A stretch of 64,000 bases of DNA, from the NCBI GenBank assembly GCA_036493895.1, contig DASXOZ010000070.1, forward strand, positions 288,868-352,867. Reading direction: 5' to 3'. This stretch comes from Candidatus Binatia bacterium. GTDB taxonomy: Bacteria > Desulfobacterota > Binatia > UBA1149 > CAITLU01. The notes beneath the pieces were generated by a model. That model did no database searches. It was not told the DNA's origin and saw only the letters and a program-made list of their open reading frames with translations. The position numbers and the translations under genes were made by a program. This document shows, one piece after another, positions 55,785-64,000 of the stretch (the first letter of the stretch is position 1; each line of letters begins with the position of its first letter).

Positions 55785-56714
55785 ATGCGGCGCCTGATCC
55801 TCGGCCGCCTCGCGATCGTGGTCCCGACCCTGCTGGCCGCCGCGAGCCTGGTATTTGCACTTCTTCACCTGGTCCCGGGTGACCCGGTCGAGATGATGAT
55901 CGGAGAGAACGCCCAGCCGGCAGCACGCAGCGAGCTTCGAAGCCGGCTCGGCCTCGATCTTCCCATTCCCGAGCAGTACGCGACGTGGATCACGAATGCC
56001 GCACGGGGGAACCTCGGGACCTCGATCCGCAGCGGGCGGCCCGTGGCGGCGATCGTCTGCGACAGGGTCGGCGCCACCGTCGCACTCGCGCTGGCGGCCT
56101 GCGCTGTCGCGATCATCGCCGGTGTCGCGCTCGGCTCGCTGGCCGCGACGATGTACGGAAGCAGGGTCGATCGTGCGGCGCTGCTCGCGAGCACGGCGCT
56201 GTGGGTGACGCCGTCGTTCTGGCTCGGGCCGATGCTGGTGCTCGTGCTGTCAGTCGCGCTTGGCCTGCTGCCCGTCGCCGGCAGCGGAGATGCCGCCCAC
56301 CTCGTGCTGCCGGCGCTGACGCTCGGCGCCGCAATGAGCGGCGTGCTGGCGCGCATGACCCGAGCGTCGCTTCTCGAAGCGTTCTCCGACGACTTCGTTC
56401 GCACGGCGCGTGCGAAGGGTGCCTCGCCGCTTCGCGTACTGCTCGTACACGCGCTTCCCAACGCAGCCACTCCGCTCGTGTCGGTGATCGGCCTCCAGTT
56501 CGGCGCGGTGCTGGCGGGCTCCGTCGTCACCGAGACGATTTTTGCGTGGCCCGGGCTCGGGCGCCTCGTTGTCGAAGCGATCCAGGCGCGCGACTATCCC
56601 GTCGTCCAGGGCGCCGTGCTCGCGATCGCGACGGCGACGGTGCTGGTCAACCTCGCAACCGACATCGTCCACATCGTCGTCGACCCGCGCTCGCGCGACG
56701 CGGAGCAAGAATGA
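55785..56714 (+). CDS. Peptide-type ABC permease, DppB-like
   Basis: A 309-residue permease with six helices. MRRLILGRLAIVVPTLLAAA, LLHLVPGDPVEMMIG and the EAA loop DDFVRTARAKGASPLRVLLV are the DppB/OppB pattern; ETIFAWPGLGRLVVEAI closes it. It is followed by dppC after one base. Only about 30 bp lie before it and the divergent yihY start, so the promoter must overlap yihY coding sequence. No ATPase gene is seen in the window. Confidence 0.93.
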   Translation: MRRLILGRLAIVVPTLLAAASLVFALLHLVPGDPVEMMIGENAQPAARSELRSRLGLDLPIPEQYATWITNAARGNLGTSIRSGRPVAAIVCDRVGATVALALAACAVAIIAGVALGSLAATMYGSRVDRAALLASTALWVTPSFWLGPMLVLVLSVALGLLPVAGSGDAAHLVLPALTLGAAMSGVLARMTRASLLEAFSDDFVRTARAKGASPLRVLLVHALPNAATPLVSVIGLQFGAVLAGSVVTETIFAWPGLGRLVVEAIQARDYPVVQGAVLAIATATVLVNLATDIVHIVVDPRSRDAEQE

Positions 56715-56715
56715 A

Positions 56716-57558
56716 ATGATCGCAGCGGGTCGCGCGGCTTCGTGGCGGCGCGTGCGGCGCCTGTGCGTGGTGCTCGCCGCAGCAGCCGCCATCGCGATCA
56801 TCGCCGGATGGGCGATGCCTCAGGCCGGCCGGCGCATCGTGCTGGCCGAGGGGCTGGCGCCGCCATCGCTGTCTCATCCTCTCGGGCAGGACAGGCTCGG
56901 GCGCGACGTGCTCGGTCGTTGTCTCGGCGGCGCCCGGGTGTCGCTGCTGGTGGCGACGGCGGCCGTCGCCGTTTCCGTTACGGTCGGCACGGCGGTGGGC
57001 GCCGCCGCAGGTTTGTCGGGCGGTACGGTCGATCTCGTGCTGATGCGGGCCGTCGACGTGCTTCTCGCGTTTCCGGGCCTGCTCGTGGCGATTGCGCTCG
57101 CCGCTGCGCTCGGGCCGGGGACGGCGAACGTCGTCGTCGCGCTGAGCGTGCTCGGATGGACGGGGTACGCGCGCCTGGTGCGCGCGGAAGTGCGACGCGT
57201 TCGACGGCGCGATCACGTCGAGGCGGCCGTCGCCCTTGGTGCCTCTCCGCTTCGCGTCGCGCTGCGCCACGTGTTGCCGCTCGTCGCGGCGCCGGTCCTC
57301 GTGCAGGCGACGTTCACCGCCGCCGCCGCTGTCGTCGCCGAAGCGAGCCTGTCGTTCCTCGGCATCGGCATCCAGCCGCCGTCGCCGTCATGGGGCTCGA
57401 TGCTCGCCGAAGCCCGCAGCTTTCTCGTCGAGGCGCCGTGGCTCGTGATCGGGCCGGGCGTGGCGCTGACGTCGCTCGCGCTCGCCCTTCAGCTTCTCGG
57501 CGATGCGCTGCGCGACGCGCTCGACGTAAAGACGACGCTGCGCACTCTGCCGGGCTGA
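56716..57558 (+). CDS. Peptide-type ABC permease, DppC-like
   Basis: A 280-residue permease, partner of the DppB-like protein. HPLGQDRLGRDVLGRCLGG (TDxxGRD-type start of the family), LRVALRHVLPLVAAPVLVQ and EASLSFLGIGIQPPSPSWGS are typical. It is shorter at the N-terminus than DppC but contains the complete core. The operon ends here; the ATPases DppD/DppF must be elsewhere if the transporter works. Confidence 0.93.
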   Translation: MIAAGRAASWRRVRRLCVVLAAAAAIAIIAGWAMPQAGRRIVLAEGLAPPSLSHPLGQDRLGRDVLGRCLGGARVSLLVATAAVAVSVTVGTAVGAAAGLSGGTVDLVLMRAVDVLLAFPGLLVAIALAAALGPGTANVVVALSVLGWTGYARLVRAEVRRVRRRDHVEAAVALGASPLRVALRHVLPLVAAPVLVQATFTAAAAVVAEASLSFLGIGIQPPSPSWGSMLAEARSFLVEAPWLVIGPGVALTSLALALQLLGDALRDALDVKTTLRTLPG

Positions 57559-57601
57559 GACTCCCGGCGGTGGGAATGGGTGGCCCCTATGCCGCAATCG
57601 G

Positions 57602-57934
57602 CTAGAGGTCGGGCGCCAGATATCCGTAGGCGTCAACGAATTGGATCTGGCCAGCGCCCAGCCCTAGCGCGTAGCAGAGCGACTTTCCGGACTTGATGGC
57701 CACTCCTCCTTGGGGAAGATCGAACGTGAGGAGCCCCCATCCATAGACGCCCGTAGTCCCTTCCGCGACGCCGAAAACGATGGGCAAGGCGCCGACGCCT
57801 CCGATCTCCAGTAACGCCGACCCCGACACGCCGGAAGCTTGAGCGTTGGCGTTGAATTACGCCACCACCTTCGTCACGACGAATACGTGCTTGAAAGGAA
57901 TCGAAAAGGGAACGGCACTGCCATCGCTCGTGAT
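57602..57934 (-). pseudogene. Decayed gene with internal stop
   Basis: Between mutM and dppC the minus strand reads through SDGSAVPFSIPFKHVFVVTK, then VVA, a TAA stop (57857-57859) and FNANAQASGVSGSALLEIGG and onward to QIQFVDAYGYLAPDL. Both parts are in the same frame and have protein-like composition. It looks like the C-terminal part of an exported beta-rich protein cut by one in-frame stop and lacking a start. A short GTG-started frame of 75 codons after the stop is the alternative. Function unknown. Confidence 0.45.
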
Positions 57935-57982
57935 TCAAGGTATGTCAACAAAGGAGAACTGGGATTCGACGTTGCCGGACGG

Positions 57983-58798
57983 TCAGGACTGGCACCGCGG
58001 GCAATAAAAGCTCGACCGTTGCCCTACGACGATCGCCTTGATCGCCGCCCCGCAGCGCGTGCAGGGCTGGCCCTTGCGGTCGTAGACGCAGTGGCGAAAC
58101 TGGTAACCGCCGCGCCGGCCGATGCCGTCGAGGAAATCGGAGATGGTCGAGCCGCGATGCTCGATCGCGTCGGTGATCACTTCGCGCGTCGCTTCGACGA
58201 TCCGCGTGCAATCGGCATCGGTCGTGCGTGTCATGCTCCGCCGCGGCCTGATGCCGGCGCGGAACAGGATTTCGTTGACGTAGATGTTGCCAAGTCCCGC
58301 CACCACGCGCTGGTCCATCAGCACGTCCTTGATCGTGCGCACCGTCGAGCGGCGGCGCGCCGAGAGATAGCCGGCATCGAAGGCCGCTTCGTCGAGCGGC
58401 TCGGGCCCCATCTCCGCAACGAGAGTGGAAAGGACCGGATCGTCGACGATGCAGAGGCCGAAGCGCCGCGGGTCGTGGAACACCAGCGTGCCGCCTTCGC
58501 GGAAACGCGCGAGCACGTGGTCGTGCAGGCCCGGCTGCGTCGCATTCTCGTCGAAGCGCAGGCGGCCGCTCATTCCCATGTGAAAGAACCACGCGCGGCC
58601 GTCGTCGAGCCCGAGCAGCAGGTACTTTCCGCGCCGCGACGTCGAGACGATTCGCCGTCCCGTCACCGCGCTTCGCAGCGCCTCGTCGAGCGGCAGTCGA
58701 AGGCGCGGCGTGCGCAGCTCGAGGTGTTCGACGCGGCGCCCGACGACGACGCCGTCCAGCGACCGGCGGATCGTCTCGACTTCGGGAAGCTCAGGCAT
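57983..58798 (-). CDS. mutM: Formamidopyrimidine-DNA glycosylase
   Basis: MutM removes 8-oxoguanine and related lesions. The 271-residue protein starts MPELPEVETIRR (catalytic P2, E3), has FHMGMSGRLRF, GLGNIYVNEILFRAGI and a C-terminal four-cysteine zinc finger (CVYDRKGQPCTRCG to FYCPRCQ). It overlaps rsmA by 8 nt. Confidence 0.97.
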   Translation of the reverse strand: MPELPEVETIRRSLDGVVVGRRVEHLELRTPRLRLPLDEALRSAVTGRRIVSTSRRGKYLLLGLDDGRAWFFHMGMSGRLRFDENATQPGLHDHVLARFREGGTLVFHDPRRFGLCIVDDPVLSTLVAEMGPEPLDEAAFDAGYLSARRRSTVRTIKDVLMDQRVVAGLGNIYVNEILFRAGIRPRRSMTRTTDADCTRIVEATREVITDAIEHRGSTISDFLDGIGRRGGYQFRHCVYDRKGQPCTRCGAAIKAIVVGQRSSFYCPRCQS

Positions 58799-59639
58799 GA
58801 CGCACCGGGCGGATGCGATCCGGATCGGCAGGCTGCGCCGGCGGCTCCGCATCGCGCCGCCGCACAACGGCGCGCACGAGCGCGGCGAACTGCTCGAGGC
58901 CGAGCTGCTCGGGCCGCGAGTCGCCGGCAATTTCGGCGCGCGCCATCACATCCTCCGCGGCACCCGCGCCGAATCGCGCATCGACGGCCGCGCCGAGGTT
59001 GTTGCGCAGCATCTTTCTCCGGTGCGCGAATGCCGAGCGCACGACGAACTCGAGCTCGGCCTCGTCGCCGAGGTCGAAGCGCGGACGGGCCAGCGGCCGT
59101 ATGCGCACCATCTGCGATTCGACCGCGGGGCGCGGCCGGAACGAACGCGGCGCCAGCACCATCCCGCGCTCGACTTCGGCGAGCATCTGCACGAGCACGC
59201 TCAGCCCGCCGTAGGTCTTGTTGCCGGCAGCGGCGCCGAGCCTTGCGACGACCTCCTTCTGCAGCATGACGACCAGCTCGCGCACCAGATGGCGCCGCTC
59301 GAGCAGCGACGCGACGATCGCGGTGCCGGTCTCGTACGGAAGATTGGCGACGACGGTGAAGCCCGGCGCGGCAATCGTGCTCCAGTCGACGCGCAGCGCA
59401 TCGGCGTGGACGACGGTGACGGCGGGATCGCCCCGGTATTTCTGTTCGAGCTCCGCGGCAAGACGCGGGTCGATCTCGATCATCGCAAGGGAGCGCGAGC
59501 GCTCGCGCAGCAGCTCGGTCAGCGCGCCGCGGCCGGGACCGATCTCGACGACGTCCCGTCCGTCGATGGCGGCCCATTCAACGATGCGACGAGCCGCGTC
59601 GTGGTCGACGAGGAAGCATTGGCCCCAGCGAGCACCCAA
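58791..59639 (-). CDS. rsmA: 16S rRNA adenine dimethyltransferase RsmA/KsgA (TTG start)
   Basis: RsmA dimethylates the two adenines of the 3' helix of 16S rRNA. The 282-residue protein shows RWGQCFLVDHD (family QNFLxD), VVEIGPGRGALTELL (SAM motif I), NLPYETGTAIV (motif IV) and FRPRPAVESQMVRI. TTG is used, 8 nt after AGAGG, because no ATG/GTG precedes the conserved start. It follows tsaD by 11 nt. Confidence 0.93.
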   Translation of the reverse strand: MGARWGQCFLVDHDAARRIVEWAAIDGRDVVEIGPGRGALTELLRERSRSLAMIEIDPRLAAELEQKYRGDPAVTVVHADALRVDWSTIAAPGFTVVANLPYETGTAIVASLLERRHLVRELVVMLQKEVVARLGAAAGNKTYGGLSVLVQMLAEVERGMVLAPRSFRPRPAVESQMVRIRPLARPRFDLGDEAELEFVVRSAFAHRRKMLRNNLGAAVDARFGAGAAEDVMARAEIAGDSRPEQLGLEQFAALVRAVVRRRDAEPPAQPADPDRIRPVRHA

Positions 59640-59650
59640 AGGCCCAACCT

Positions 59651-60703
59651 CTAGACGGGAATCGCAGCTGCGACGCCGGCTGCGGCGCCACCTGGTTCAT
59701 GGCCGGTGCGCGGCGGCGGCGAGGCGCGCCTTCCGAGCGGCAGGCGCGAGCGCACGTCGAGATCGGTGCAGGAAAGCCCCGCCTCGAGGCGTCGCACGGC
59801 CGCGTAGCCGATCATCGCGGCGTTGTCGGTGCACAGGCTCATCGGCGGAAACACGGCGCCGGGCGCAGCCTGCTGCATGCGTGCGCGAAGGCGGCTGTTG
59901 GCCGAGACGCCGCCGGCCACCGCGATGCGGTCGGTCGCGGCCAGCTCCATTGCCATCGTCGCGCGCCGCACGAGAACATCGACGATGGCTTCCTGGAACG
60001 ACGCGCAGATGTCTTCGACGGACGCGCGCGGCGAGGCGGACGACAGATAGTCCCACAGCGCGGTTTTCAGGCCCGAGAACGACAGCGCAAGCGGATCGCC
60101 CTTGACGCGCCCGCGCGGAAACGCGACGGCGCGCGGATTTCCCTGCGTCGCCAGATCGTCGATGAGCTTGCCGCCGGGATAGCCGAGGCCGAGCATCTTG
60201 GCGCCCTTGTCGAACGCTTCTCCGGCCGAATCGTCGCGCGTGGAGGCGATCTCTTCGTAATCCCCGACGGCGCGAACGACGTAAATCGAGCTGTGTCCTC
60301 CGGAAACCACCATCGACAGGAACGGGAATTCGATCTCGCGGTGCACCAGCGGCGACAGCGCGTGTCCTTCGAGATGATGGACGCCGTGCAGCGGTAGGCC
60401 GGTTTTCAGCGCGAGGCCGCGCGCGGCCGAGACGCCGACGAGCAGGGAGCCGACGAGGCCAGGCCCGCGCGTGACCGCGAGTGCGTCGAGAGAATCGAGC
60501 GAGGTACCCGATTTTTCGAGAGCCGACGCGACGACGCGCGAGATCGTCTCCAGGTGCCGGCGCGCGGCCAGCTCGGGTACGACGCCGCCGTACGGCGCGT
60601 GCACGGCGTCCTGAGACGCTGTGACGTTCGACAGGATCTCGCGGCCGGCAAGGACGGCGGCCGAGGTGTCGTCGCACGAGGTTTCAATCGCGAGGATGTT
60701 CAT
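59651..60703 (-). CDS. tsaD: tRNA N6-adenosine threonylcarbamoyltransferase TsaD
   Basis: TsaD transfers the threonylcarbamoyl group to A37 of ANN-decoding tRNAs. The 350-residue ASKHA-fold protein has MNILAIETSCDDTSAAVL, the metal site HHLEGH, SGGHSSIYVV, GEAFDKGAKMLGLGYPGG and AGGVSANSRLR. ATG chosen for the exact N-terminal fit. Last 25 residues are Pro/Gly-rich. Confidence 0.97.
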   Translation of the reverse strand: MNILAIETSCDDTSAAVLAGREILSNVTASQDAVHAPYGGVVPELAARRHLETISRVVASALEKSGTSLDSLDALAVTRGPGLVGSLLVGVSAARGLALKTGLPLHGVHHLEGHALSPLVHREIEFPFLSMVVSGGHSSIYVVRAVGDYEEIASTRDDSAGEAFDKGAKMLGLGYPGGKLIDDLATQGNPRAVAFPRGRVKGDPLALSFSGLKTALWDYLSSASPRASVEDICASFQEAIVDVLVRRATMAMELAATDRIAVAGGVSANSRLRARMQQAAPGAVFPPMSLCTDNAAMIGYAAVRRLEAGLSCTDLDVRSRLPLGRRASPPPRTGHEPGGAAAGVAAAIPV

Positions 60704-60771
60704 TGCTGGCCGGAAACTCCGGGGCACGGACAGGAACGACAAGTGTCAGGCGTCCCGAGCTCGGGATGCTC

Positions 60772-61347
60772 TCACGTTCCCCTGGCCGGGTGAATCGCCG
60801 AGATGAGCCCTTCCAGCTCGGCTCGGATTGCCGGATCGCTCGGCAGGTGGCGCGAGGCCTCGGCGGCCAGCTGGGCCGCTTTCTGGTCGTCCCTGCGCAC
60901 GTGCTCGACCCACGCCAGCCACAGCAGCGCGTAGCCGTTGGCTGCATCGAGCGAAACTGCGCGCTCCAGCGCCTCTCGCGCGCCTTCGACCGAGCCGGAC
61001 GTCGCGAGGTCGGCGCCGGTTGCGGCCAGCCGAAGACTCGCGAGCTCGACGCCGCGATTTCCGATCGGACCGGTCGCGAGCGCTTCCTTTCGCCGCGAGA
61101 TTTCGCTGCGCAGCGCCGCGCTGCTTCTCGGGAACGACTGCCAGTCGGCGGGCAACCGGACCGCAGGAGCGGCAGGCGTCGCAGCAGGTGGCTCGACGCT
61201 GCGGGGCGGACGCGCGACGTTTGCGACGGGTGGCGGCGTCGCCACCGGTGGCCGTGCCGCGATTGGTGGCCGCGCCGACGGCCCGGTCGCGCAGCCCGCA
61301 GCAAGGAGCGCCGATGCGGCGAGCAGCAGCCCACCGCCTCTGCGCAG
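60772..61347 (-). CDS. TPR lipoprotein (start uncertain)
   Basis: The reading frame encodes a lipoprotein signal RRGGGLLLAASALLAAGC, a Pro-rich linker and a short TPR-like region (EGAREALERAVSLDAANGYA). No ATG, GTG or TTG lies at the right place: the stated start is a CTG just before the basic n-region, 4 nt after the stop of the PBP gene; the next in-frame ATG (61458) would overlap that gene by 107 nt. Coding is likely, the exact start is not. Function unknown. Confidence 0.6.
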   Translation of the reverse strand: MRRGGGLLLAASALLAAGCATGPSARPPIAARPPVATPPPVANVARPPRSVEPPAATPAAPAVRLPADWQSFPRSSAALRSEISRRKEALATGPIGNRGVELASLRLAATGADLATSGSVEGAREALERAVSLDAANGYALLWLAWVEHVRRDDQKAAQLAAEASRHLPSDPAIRAELEGLISAIHPARGT

Positions 61348-61351
61348 CCTG

Positions 61352-63781
61352 CTAACGCCAGTCGCCGCCGTGTTCGTCGCACACCTCGTGAGGCTCTTCG
61401 CCGGCGAGGAACGCCTCGCGGATCTGCTTGGGGCACTGGGGCCGCGCGATCTTTCCATTCTTCTTGTCGACGTCGACGAGCATGATGCCCGGCGGCACCT
61501 CGAAACTGTCGTGAGGCGTGTCACCGAGCGCCTGGCGCATGAAGTCGATCCAGATCGGAAGCGCCGCTTCCGATCCCGGCATTCCCATCGTCGCCGGCTC
61601 GTCGAAGCCCACCCACACCGCTGCGAGCAGGTTCGGCGTGAAGCCGACGAACCACGCGTCCTTGTAGTCGTTGGACGTGCCGGTCTTGCCGGCGGCCGGA
61701 TGCTTGAAACCCTTGCGCCTGGCCGCCGCGCCGGTTCCTCGTTCCATGACGCCTTCGAGAAGATGCGTCACGAGATAGGCATCGGTGGCGGGAACGATGC
61801 GGCGGATGTCGCGCGCGCTTCCCTCGACAATTTGCCCCGAGGGATCGACCACCGCGTGCACCGACATCGGCGGCACGCGCATGCCGCCGGTCGCGTAGAC
61901 GCTGAACACCTTGGCCATGTCGAGCAGCGGCACCGGCTGGCCTCCGAGCACGATGCTCGGGTACACGCCGAGGTCCGGAGTCATGCCCATGCGGACCGCG
62001 AGATCGCGGATCGGCTTGACGCCGATGTCCTTGGCGATGCGCGCGACCGCCGAGTTGAGCGAATGTTCGATCGCCTCGCGCACGGTGACGACGCCGTAGA
62101 ATTCGTTTTCGTAGTTGCGCGGAGACCAGACCTGGCCCTGCCACTCCCACTCCATCTTCTCGTCGACCACCGTCGAGGTCGGCTTGAAGTGGCGGGCACC
62201 GACGTGCTCGCTGCCGAGCGCAGCCAGCGCGACGATCGACTTGAACGTCGACCCCGGCTGGCGCCGCATGTCGATTGCCCGATTGAACGTCATGGCGCCG
62301 CCGTCGCGGCCGCCGACCATCGCGCGCACGGCGCCGGTCCTCGGCTCCATGACCACCATCGCGGCTTCGAGAGGCTGGCCTGCCTTCGCGAGCGCGTCGC
62401 CGATGTCGTGCTCCATCTCGACGACGTTGTCGGCGACGACGTGCTCGGCGATCTCCTGCATCTCCGGGTCCAGCGTCGTGAAGATCGTGTAGCCTGCGCC
62501 TTCGCCGATGCGCGCGGGGAAACGGTGGGAAAGCTCGCGAGAGACGTAATCGACGAAATACGGAGCGCGAAGCACGCCGAGGCGAGGCGCGGAAACCTCG
62601 AGCGGCTCGCCCACCGCGTTCTCGAACGTCTTCTGGTCGATTTCACCCTGGTCGCGGAGCTGGGCGAGGATGACGTCGCGCCGCACCGTCGCGCGTTCGG
62701 GATGGCGCTGCGCAGAGTTGGAATCGGGCGAGCCGATCATGCCGGCGAGCGTCGCAACCTGCGCGACCGAAAGCGCGTCCGGCTCGCGGCCGAAAAACGT
62801 CTCGGATGCGTCGCGCACGCCGTGCACCGGGGCGCCGCCGCTGGTTCCGAAGTAGGCTTGGCCGAGAAAGCCTTCGATTTCTTCGTGGCTCTGCGGGGCG
62901 GGATTGCCGCCGATGCGGACAATCGGTGCCGCCAGCGCGCTCGCGACGATGGACGATGTCTGAGACGGGACGTCCTGCAGCGTGCCGGAATCGTCGTGGT
63001 TCATTGCAAGCGCGAGCGACGGCGCAGCGCCTGCGCGATCGGCGAACAGGCGGCGGTCGCCGCTCGCAAGCGCGGCGCGAACCAGAAGCGGCGGCAGCGA
63101 CTCCTCGGCAGCAGCGGCCTGGCCCTGCCCTTGCCCGCCGTCAACACCACCGGCCAGCAGCGCCGGCTCGAGGAAGAACTGCGCGATTTCGCGATCGTCC
63201 TGGCGCATCGAGACGATGCGCCCGGAATCGTCGAGCGTCATCTGGATGAGGCGCCCGGGCTCGGCGTGATCCGGGTAACGGAACTCGTGCAGGTAGATGT
63301 CGAACGCCTGGGACCGGCGCGAGTAGCTGTACGTGCCTCGACGCGACGGCGTGCCGCCGACGCTGGCATAGCCGAGCCTTTCGATGCGACGGCGGAATCC
63401 TTCGGTATCGATGCGCAGCCCGGGATAAACCACACAGGTGTCGCTGTAGAGACGCGCCGGCAGATCCCAGTGCTGGCCTTCCGGCCTCGGCGTCGGCGAT
63501 TTCTCCCGCGCGGCTGCCGGCGCCTTCTCGTGCGCGACGGATCTGGCAGCAGGTTTCGCAGCGGGTCTGGCGGCCGATTTTACCGCGGCCGTTGCCGTTG
63601 CCGGGCAGGATGCCGCGATCGTCACCGCGGTGATCATCGCGGTGATCATCGCGGCAATTGCGCCCGGCAGAATCCGCCGACCGCGCCATGCTCGCCGAGC
63701 ACAGCGAAAACCGTGTGCTGCGTCTGCCTCGCTCGAGACCTTCGATGACGCCCGCCCGCGCGGGCCCCCTCCACTCTTCAC
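61352..63781 (-). CDS. Class A penicillin-binding-protein-like transpeptidase (PBP1B type) with degenerate GT51 domain
   Basis: An 809-residue membrane protein. One membrane helix (about 38-58), an Ala/Lys linker, a UB2H-like domain (about 103-200, HWDLPARLYSDTCVVYP), a GT51-like region (about 228-385) and a transpeptidase with S511TFK514, SLN (574-576) and KTGTSND. In GT51 motif 1 the catalytic glutamate (EDRxF) is replaced by Gly (GDRRLF, 241-246), the H is lost, and motif 2 QGxSTxTQQ reads DVPSQTSSIVA. Motif 3 is also missing, while the later part (GQAYFGTSGG; FFGREPDALSVAQ) stays recognisable. Cross-linking should work; glycan synthesis should not. GTG start overlaps the upstream stop. 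Confidence 0.88.
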   Translation of the reverse strand: MKSGGGPRGRASSKVSSEADAAHGFRCARRAWRGRRILPGAIAAMITAMITAVTIAASCPATATAAVKSAARPAAKPAARSVAHEKAPAAAREKSPTPRPEGQHWDLPARLYSDTCVVYPGLRIDTEGFRRRIERLGYASVGGTPSRRGTYSYSRRSQAFDIYLHEFRYPDHAEPGRLIQMTLDDSGRIVSMRQDDREIAQFFLEPALLAGGVDGGQGQGQAAAAEESLPPLLVRAALASGDRRLFADRAGAAPSLALAMNHDDSGTLQDVPSQTSSIVASALAAPIVRIGGNPAPQSHEEIEGFLGQAYFGTSGGAPVHGVRDASETFFGREPDALSVAQVATLAGMIGSPDSNSAQRHPERATVRRDVILAQLRDQGEIDQKTFENAVGEPLEVSAPRLGVLRAPYFVDYVSRELSHRFPARIGEGAGYTIFTTLDPEMQEIAEHVVADNVVEMEHDIGDALAKAGQPLEAAMVVMEPRTGAVRAMVGGRDGGAMTFNRAIDMRRQPGSTFKSIVALAALGSEHVGARHFKPTSTVVDEKMEWEWQGQVWSPRNYENEFYGVVTVREAIEHSLNSAVARIAKDIGVKPIRDLAVRMGMTPDLGVYPSIVLGGQPVPLLDMAKVFSVYATGGMRVPPMSVHAVVDPSGQIVEGSARDIRRIVPATDAYLVTHLLEGVMERGTGAAARRKGFKHPAAGKTGTSNDYKDAWFVGFTPNLLAAVWVGFDEPATMGMPGSEAALPIWIDFMRQALGDTPHDSFEVPPGIMLVDVDKKNGKIARPQCPKQIREAFLAGEEPHEVCDEHGGDWR
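63631..63654. repeat. 12-bp tandem repeat in the membrane helix of the PBP gene
   Basis: Two exact copies of TGATCATCGCGG, with a degenerate third copy before them (63616-63630). They code for the repeated Ala-Met-Ile-Thr run in the membrane segment and are in frame, so copy change would lengthen the helix by four residues. Confidence 0.85.
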
Positions 63782-64000
63782 CTGTCTTCGTCTCCGTCGT
63801 CGGATCCGCCCGGTACCTCGTCGTGGGGCGCTTCACCCTTCTTTTTCACCGTCGGCTTGAGCACGCGGAACAGCGTCTGGTCCCCGCGCTTGACGAGCAC
63901 GAGAAGCCCCTTGTCCGGCGATGCCTTGTCCATCATGGCGCGGAAGCTTTCGGCATTGGTGACCGGCTGGTTGCTCACCGAAACGATCATGTCTCCGGGT
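63778..64000 (-). CDS. PDZ-domain protein, C-terminal part (HtrA/DegP-like)
   Basis: The gene enters from the right edge; only the last 73 codons are visible. PGDMIVSVSNQPVTNAESFR and LLVLVKRGDQTLFRVL are the strands of a second PDZ domain as in HtrA/DegQ proteases. A basic, then acidic tail (KKKGEAPHDE to DDGDEDR) ends it. The stop overlaps the PBP gene start (GTGA). Protease identity is inferred from the PDZ only. Confidence 0.7.
   Translation of the reverse strand, partial: PGDMIVSVSNQPVTNAESFRAMMDKASPDKGLLVLVKRGDQTLFRVLKPTVKKKGEAPHDEVPGGSDDGDEDR

Noticed and set aside
57633..57938. Arg-rich minus-strand frame over the remnant gene
   Set aside because: Composition is Arg-dominated, typical of a shadow; the other frame is more protein-like.

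Overview
The window is a densely packed, GC-rich chromosomal segment from a Gram-negative bacterium. Outer-membrane biogenesis genes (bamD, rlpA, a LapA/LapB-like protein, two cell-wall enzymes), NtrY-type signalling, frequent GTG/TTG starts, slime-mould-type cysteine repeats and a GldA/GldF/GldG/DUF4340 transporter cassette suggest a deltaproteobacterial-type lineage (Myxococcota, Desulfobacterota or Binatota-like). The exact phylum cannot be fixed from this sequence. I see no rRNA, tRNA, CRISPR array, insertion sequence or prophage; almost everything is ordinary chromosome.

Layout. 1-5012 (minus): ruvC-ruvA-ruvB, an NtrY-like kinase and a receiver-domain protein cut by the left edge (possibly fused to LpxC). 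5566-8542: rlpA, then on the minus strand cutA, a HAD-like protein and a DUF2064 transferase. 8758-15368 (plus): rplU-rpmA-obgE-proB-proA-nadD-rsfS and a LapA/LapB-like TPR protein, with many ATGA-type overlaps. 15414-17659 (minus): two adjacent ArsA/Get3-type ATPases, divergent from bamD. 18738-19481 (minus): a tyrosine phosphatase. 19632-24107 (plus): a promoter, a SAM-I riboswitch with a transcription terminator, and six genes: ThiF/MoeB-like E1, threonine synthase homologue, MoaD/ThiS-like carrier, cysteine synthase homologue, NIL-domain protein and a shortened second E1-like protein. 24161-30920 (minus): HD-type protein, a four-gene ECF sigma/anti-sigma unit, and polA. 31200-35755 (plus): Gld-type ABC transporter operon. 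35789-40252: small enzymes, a cysteine-repeat secreted protein and an outer-membrane barrel candidate. 40280-49156 (minus): tetrapyrrole operon (sirC-like, ccsA-like, hemA, hemC, cobA-hemD fusion, hemB) followed by an M48 protease and hisC. 49211-57558: LysM lytic transglycosylase, peptide-transporter parts (binding protein, two permeases), a lipoprotein and a YihY protein. 57602-64000 (minus): a decayed gene, then mutM-rsmA-tsaD, a TPR lipoprotein, a PBP1-type protein and the end of a PDZ protein.

The most interesting region is the SAM-riboswitch operon. It combines everything expected for protein-thiocarboxylate sulfur transfer into cysteine or homocysteine: an adenylating E1, a sulfur carrier with residues after its GG, and two PLP acceptor enzymes. 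The first E1 lacks the usual N-terminal arginine motif, while the last gene encodes a short E1-like protein that keeps this motif but has lost the ATP-binding loop. The two could form a heterodimer like eukaryotic E1 enzymes; this is inference. The riboswitch has a perfect 7-bp antiterminator pairing, and its terminator stem also carries the ribosome-binding site of the first gene.

Other points for a second look are a PBP1-type protein whose glycosyltransferase domain has lost its catalytic glutamate, a LapA-LapB-like fusion, a possible receiver-LpxC fusion, and a DNA polymerase I with Tyr in the O-helix and no exonuclease motif I.
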